Part shown: positions 6,442 through 6,811 of the stretch, piece after piece | Layout: each line of letters begins with the position of its first letter | How positions within the stretch are numbered: position 1 is the first letter of the stretch | Assembly (NCBI GenBank): GCA_019689695.1 | Contig: JADGHA010000235.1 | Span: 1 to 6,811, forward strand | Source: Micromonosporaceae bacterium | GTDB lineage: Bacteria > Actinomycetota > Actinomycetes > Mycobacteriales > Micromonosporaceae | DNA: 6,811 nucleotides | Direction of reading: 5' to 3' | Notes under the pieces: generated by a model | Databases searched by the model: none | What the model saw: the letters and a program-made list of their open reading frames with translations, nothing else | What the model was told of the DNA's origin: nothing | Position numbers and translations under genes: made by a program

Positions 6442-6764
6442 TCAGTTCTCCCTGACCGGGGGCGCGTAGCCGTTGTTCAGCGGCGGGCGCGCGGGGTCCT
6501 ACCTGCTCGCTCCGCCGTGCGCGGGCACAGGGGCGTCCCCGCAGCCGCCACCCCGCGTCCGCGCTGGTGCTTACGTTACGCCGCGTGCATCCGCGGCGGT
6601 GCGAGGGGAGTCTGGCGCGTGACCTGCCCGCAACGAAAGCCCGCACGTCACACAAATCACGTTCTGTGCAGAACCTCACTCCCTCACCCCGCCACCCACC
6701 CCGGCATTCTCCGGGAAGTGACCGGATGAGGGGGCCGGCCTGACCTGCACCTCCCGGAGGATGC
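6442..6764 (-). promoter_or_regulatory. Intergenic leader/promoter region of the sdhCAB operon
   Basis: I see no convincing gene in these roughly 320 bases; open frames here are short or are out-of-frame run-ons from sdhC. Codon-like composition breaks down, and the part from about 6565 to 6680 is the least GC-rich stretch on this side of the window. It contains a TAnnnT hexamer (TAACGT on the minus strand, 6573-6578) with no recognisable -35 element, small tight hairpins at 6517-6540, a CACGT direct repeat (6644-6648, 6658-6662) and the palindrome at 6661-6674. The promoter of sdhCAB should lie here, but its exact position cannot be fixed by eye. Confidence 0.5.
6661..6674. promoter_or_regulatory. 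Palindromic candidate regulator site upstream of sdhC
   Basis: GTTCTG (6661-6666) and CAGAAC (6669-6674) are exact inverted repeats separated by TG, about 220 bases above the sdhC start. The overlapping 16-mer TGTGCAGAACCTCACT (6665-6680) matches 8 of 10 fixed positions of the CRP/GlxR-type consensus TGTGA-N6-TCACA. Either reading suggests a transcription factor site controlling sdh. The regulator cannot be named from the sequence. Confidence 0.35.
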
Positions 6765-6774
6765 GGGGGGGGGG
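6765..6774. repeat. G10 homopolymer run
   Basis: Ten consecutive G bases, preceded by ATGC and followed by CTAGCC. The run lies just beyond the TAG (6775-6777, minus strand) of the possible partial gene at the right edge. Its length is prone to sequencing error and to slippage. Confidence 0.8.
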
Positions 6775-6811
6775 CTAGCCGGACGCGGTCCCGGTGAAGT
6801 TCCAGGAGGCG
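6775..6811 (-). CDS. Possible 3' end of a minus-strand gene (last 11 residues, partial)
   Basis: Reading leftward from the window edge, one frame gives ASWNFTGTASG and then TAG (6775-6777). All 11 codons end in G or C, as in the real genes of the window, whereas the neighbouring frame RLLELHRDRV has mixed third positions. This suggests the tail of a gene on the same strand as sdhCAB, lying upstream of it. Eleven residues are too few to name a family, and chance cannot be excluded. Confidence 0.25.
   Translation of the reverse strand, partial: ASWNFTGTASG

Noticed and set aside
6618..6651. GTGAC ... GTCAC inverted repeat upstream of sdhC
   Set aside because: Only 5-bp arms with a 24-base gap; such pairs are expected by chance and no regulator motif fits.
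6661..6674. Palindrome considered as a LexA (SOS) box
   Set aside because: Actinobacterial LexA sites have GAAC...GTTC polarity; here the order is GTTC...GAAC, so it does not fit.
5618..6679. Minus-strand open frame of 353 codons covering sdhC in another frame
   Set aside because: It is out of frame with the clearly conserved SdhC protein, rich in Arg, Pro and Gly, and crosses the sdhC upstream region without recognisable motifs.
6726..6776. ATG codons at 6726 and 6761 (the latter behind GGAGG) as new plus-strand genes
   Set aside because: Both reach stop codons within six codons.

Overview
The window is very GC-rich, and its coding frames favour G or C at the third codon position. The proteins resemble actinobacterial families, most likely from Micromonosporaceae or a relative such as Actinoplanes or Micromonospora. 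That placement is inferred from composition and protein style; no rRNA or other marker is present.

Left part (1-1340): the C-terminal half of a DUF1990-family protein (59-313, +), apparently an N-terminally truncated remnant, meets tail-to-tail a LacI-family repressor gene (320-1294, -). Middle (1295-2680): the repressor is divergent from a 12-helix MFS transporter of the YbjJ-like type (1379-2680, +). The shared 84-base intergenic region carries a textbook LacI-type operator, a perfect 14-bp palindrome, followed by a second inverted repeat abutting a strong Shine-Dalgarno sequence. This looks like a self-contained, substrate-inducible uptake or efflux module of unknown substrate.

Right part (2677-6441, -): a three-gene succinate dehydrogenase operon in the order sdhC-sdhA-sdhB, encoding a cytochrome b-type membrane anchor, a flavoprotein and an iron-sulfur protein. 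It resembles the mycobacterial Sdh1 (Rv0249c-Rv0247c) layout with a single membrane subunit. sdhA and sdhB overlap as GTGA, and sdhB has a perfect Shine-Dalgarno. SdhB carries an unusual proline-rich C-terminal tail of about 75 residues. The sdhB stop overlaps the transporter stop tail-to-tail by 4 bases, and a 14-bp perfect-stem hairpin inside the last codons of the transporter gene probably ends transcription from one or both sides.

Right edge (6442-6811): about 330 bases of probable sdh leader and promoter DNA with a palindrome at 6661-6674, a G10 run, and possibly the last codons of another minus-strand gene. Most of the window is ordinary core metabolism plus one transporter/regulator pair. 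I see no CRISPR array, RNA gene, insertion sequence or defence system. The points most worth a second look are the operator and leader architecture, the terminator embedded in coding sequence, and the SdhB tail.
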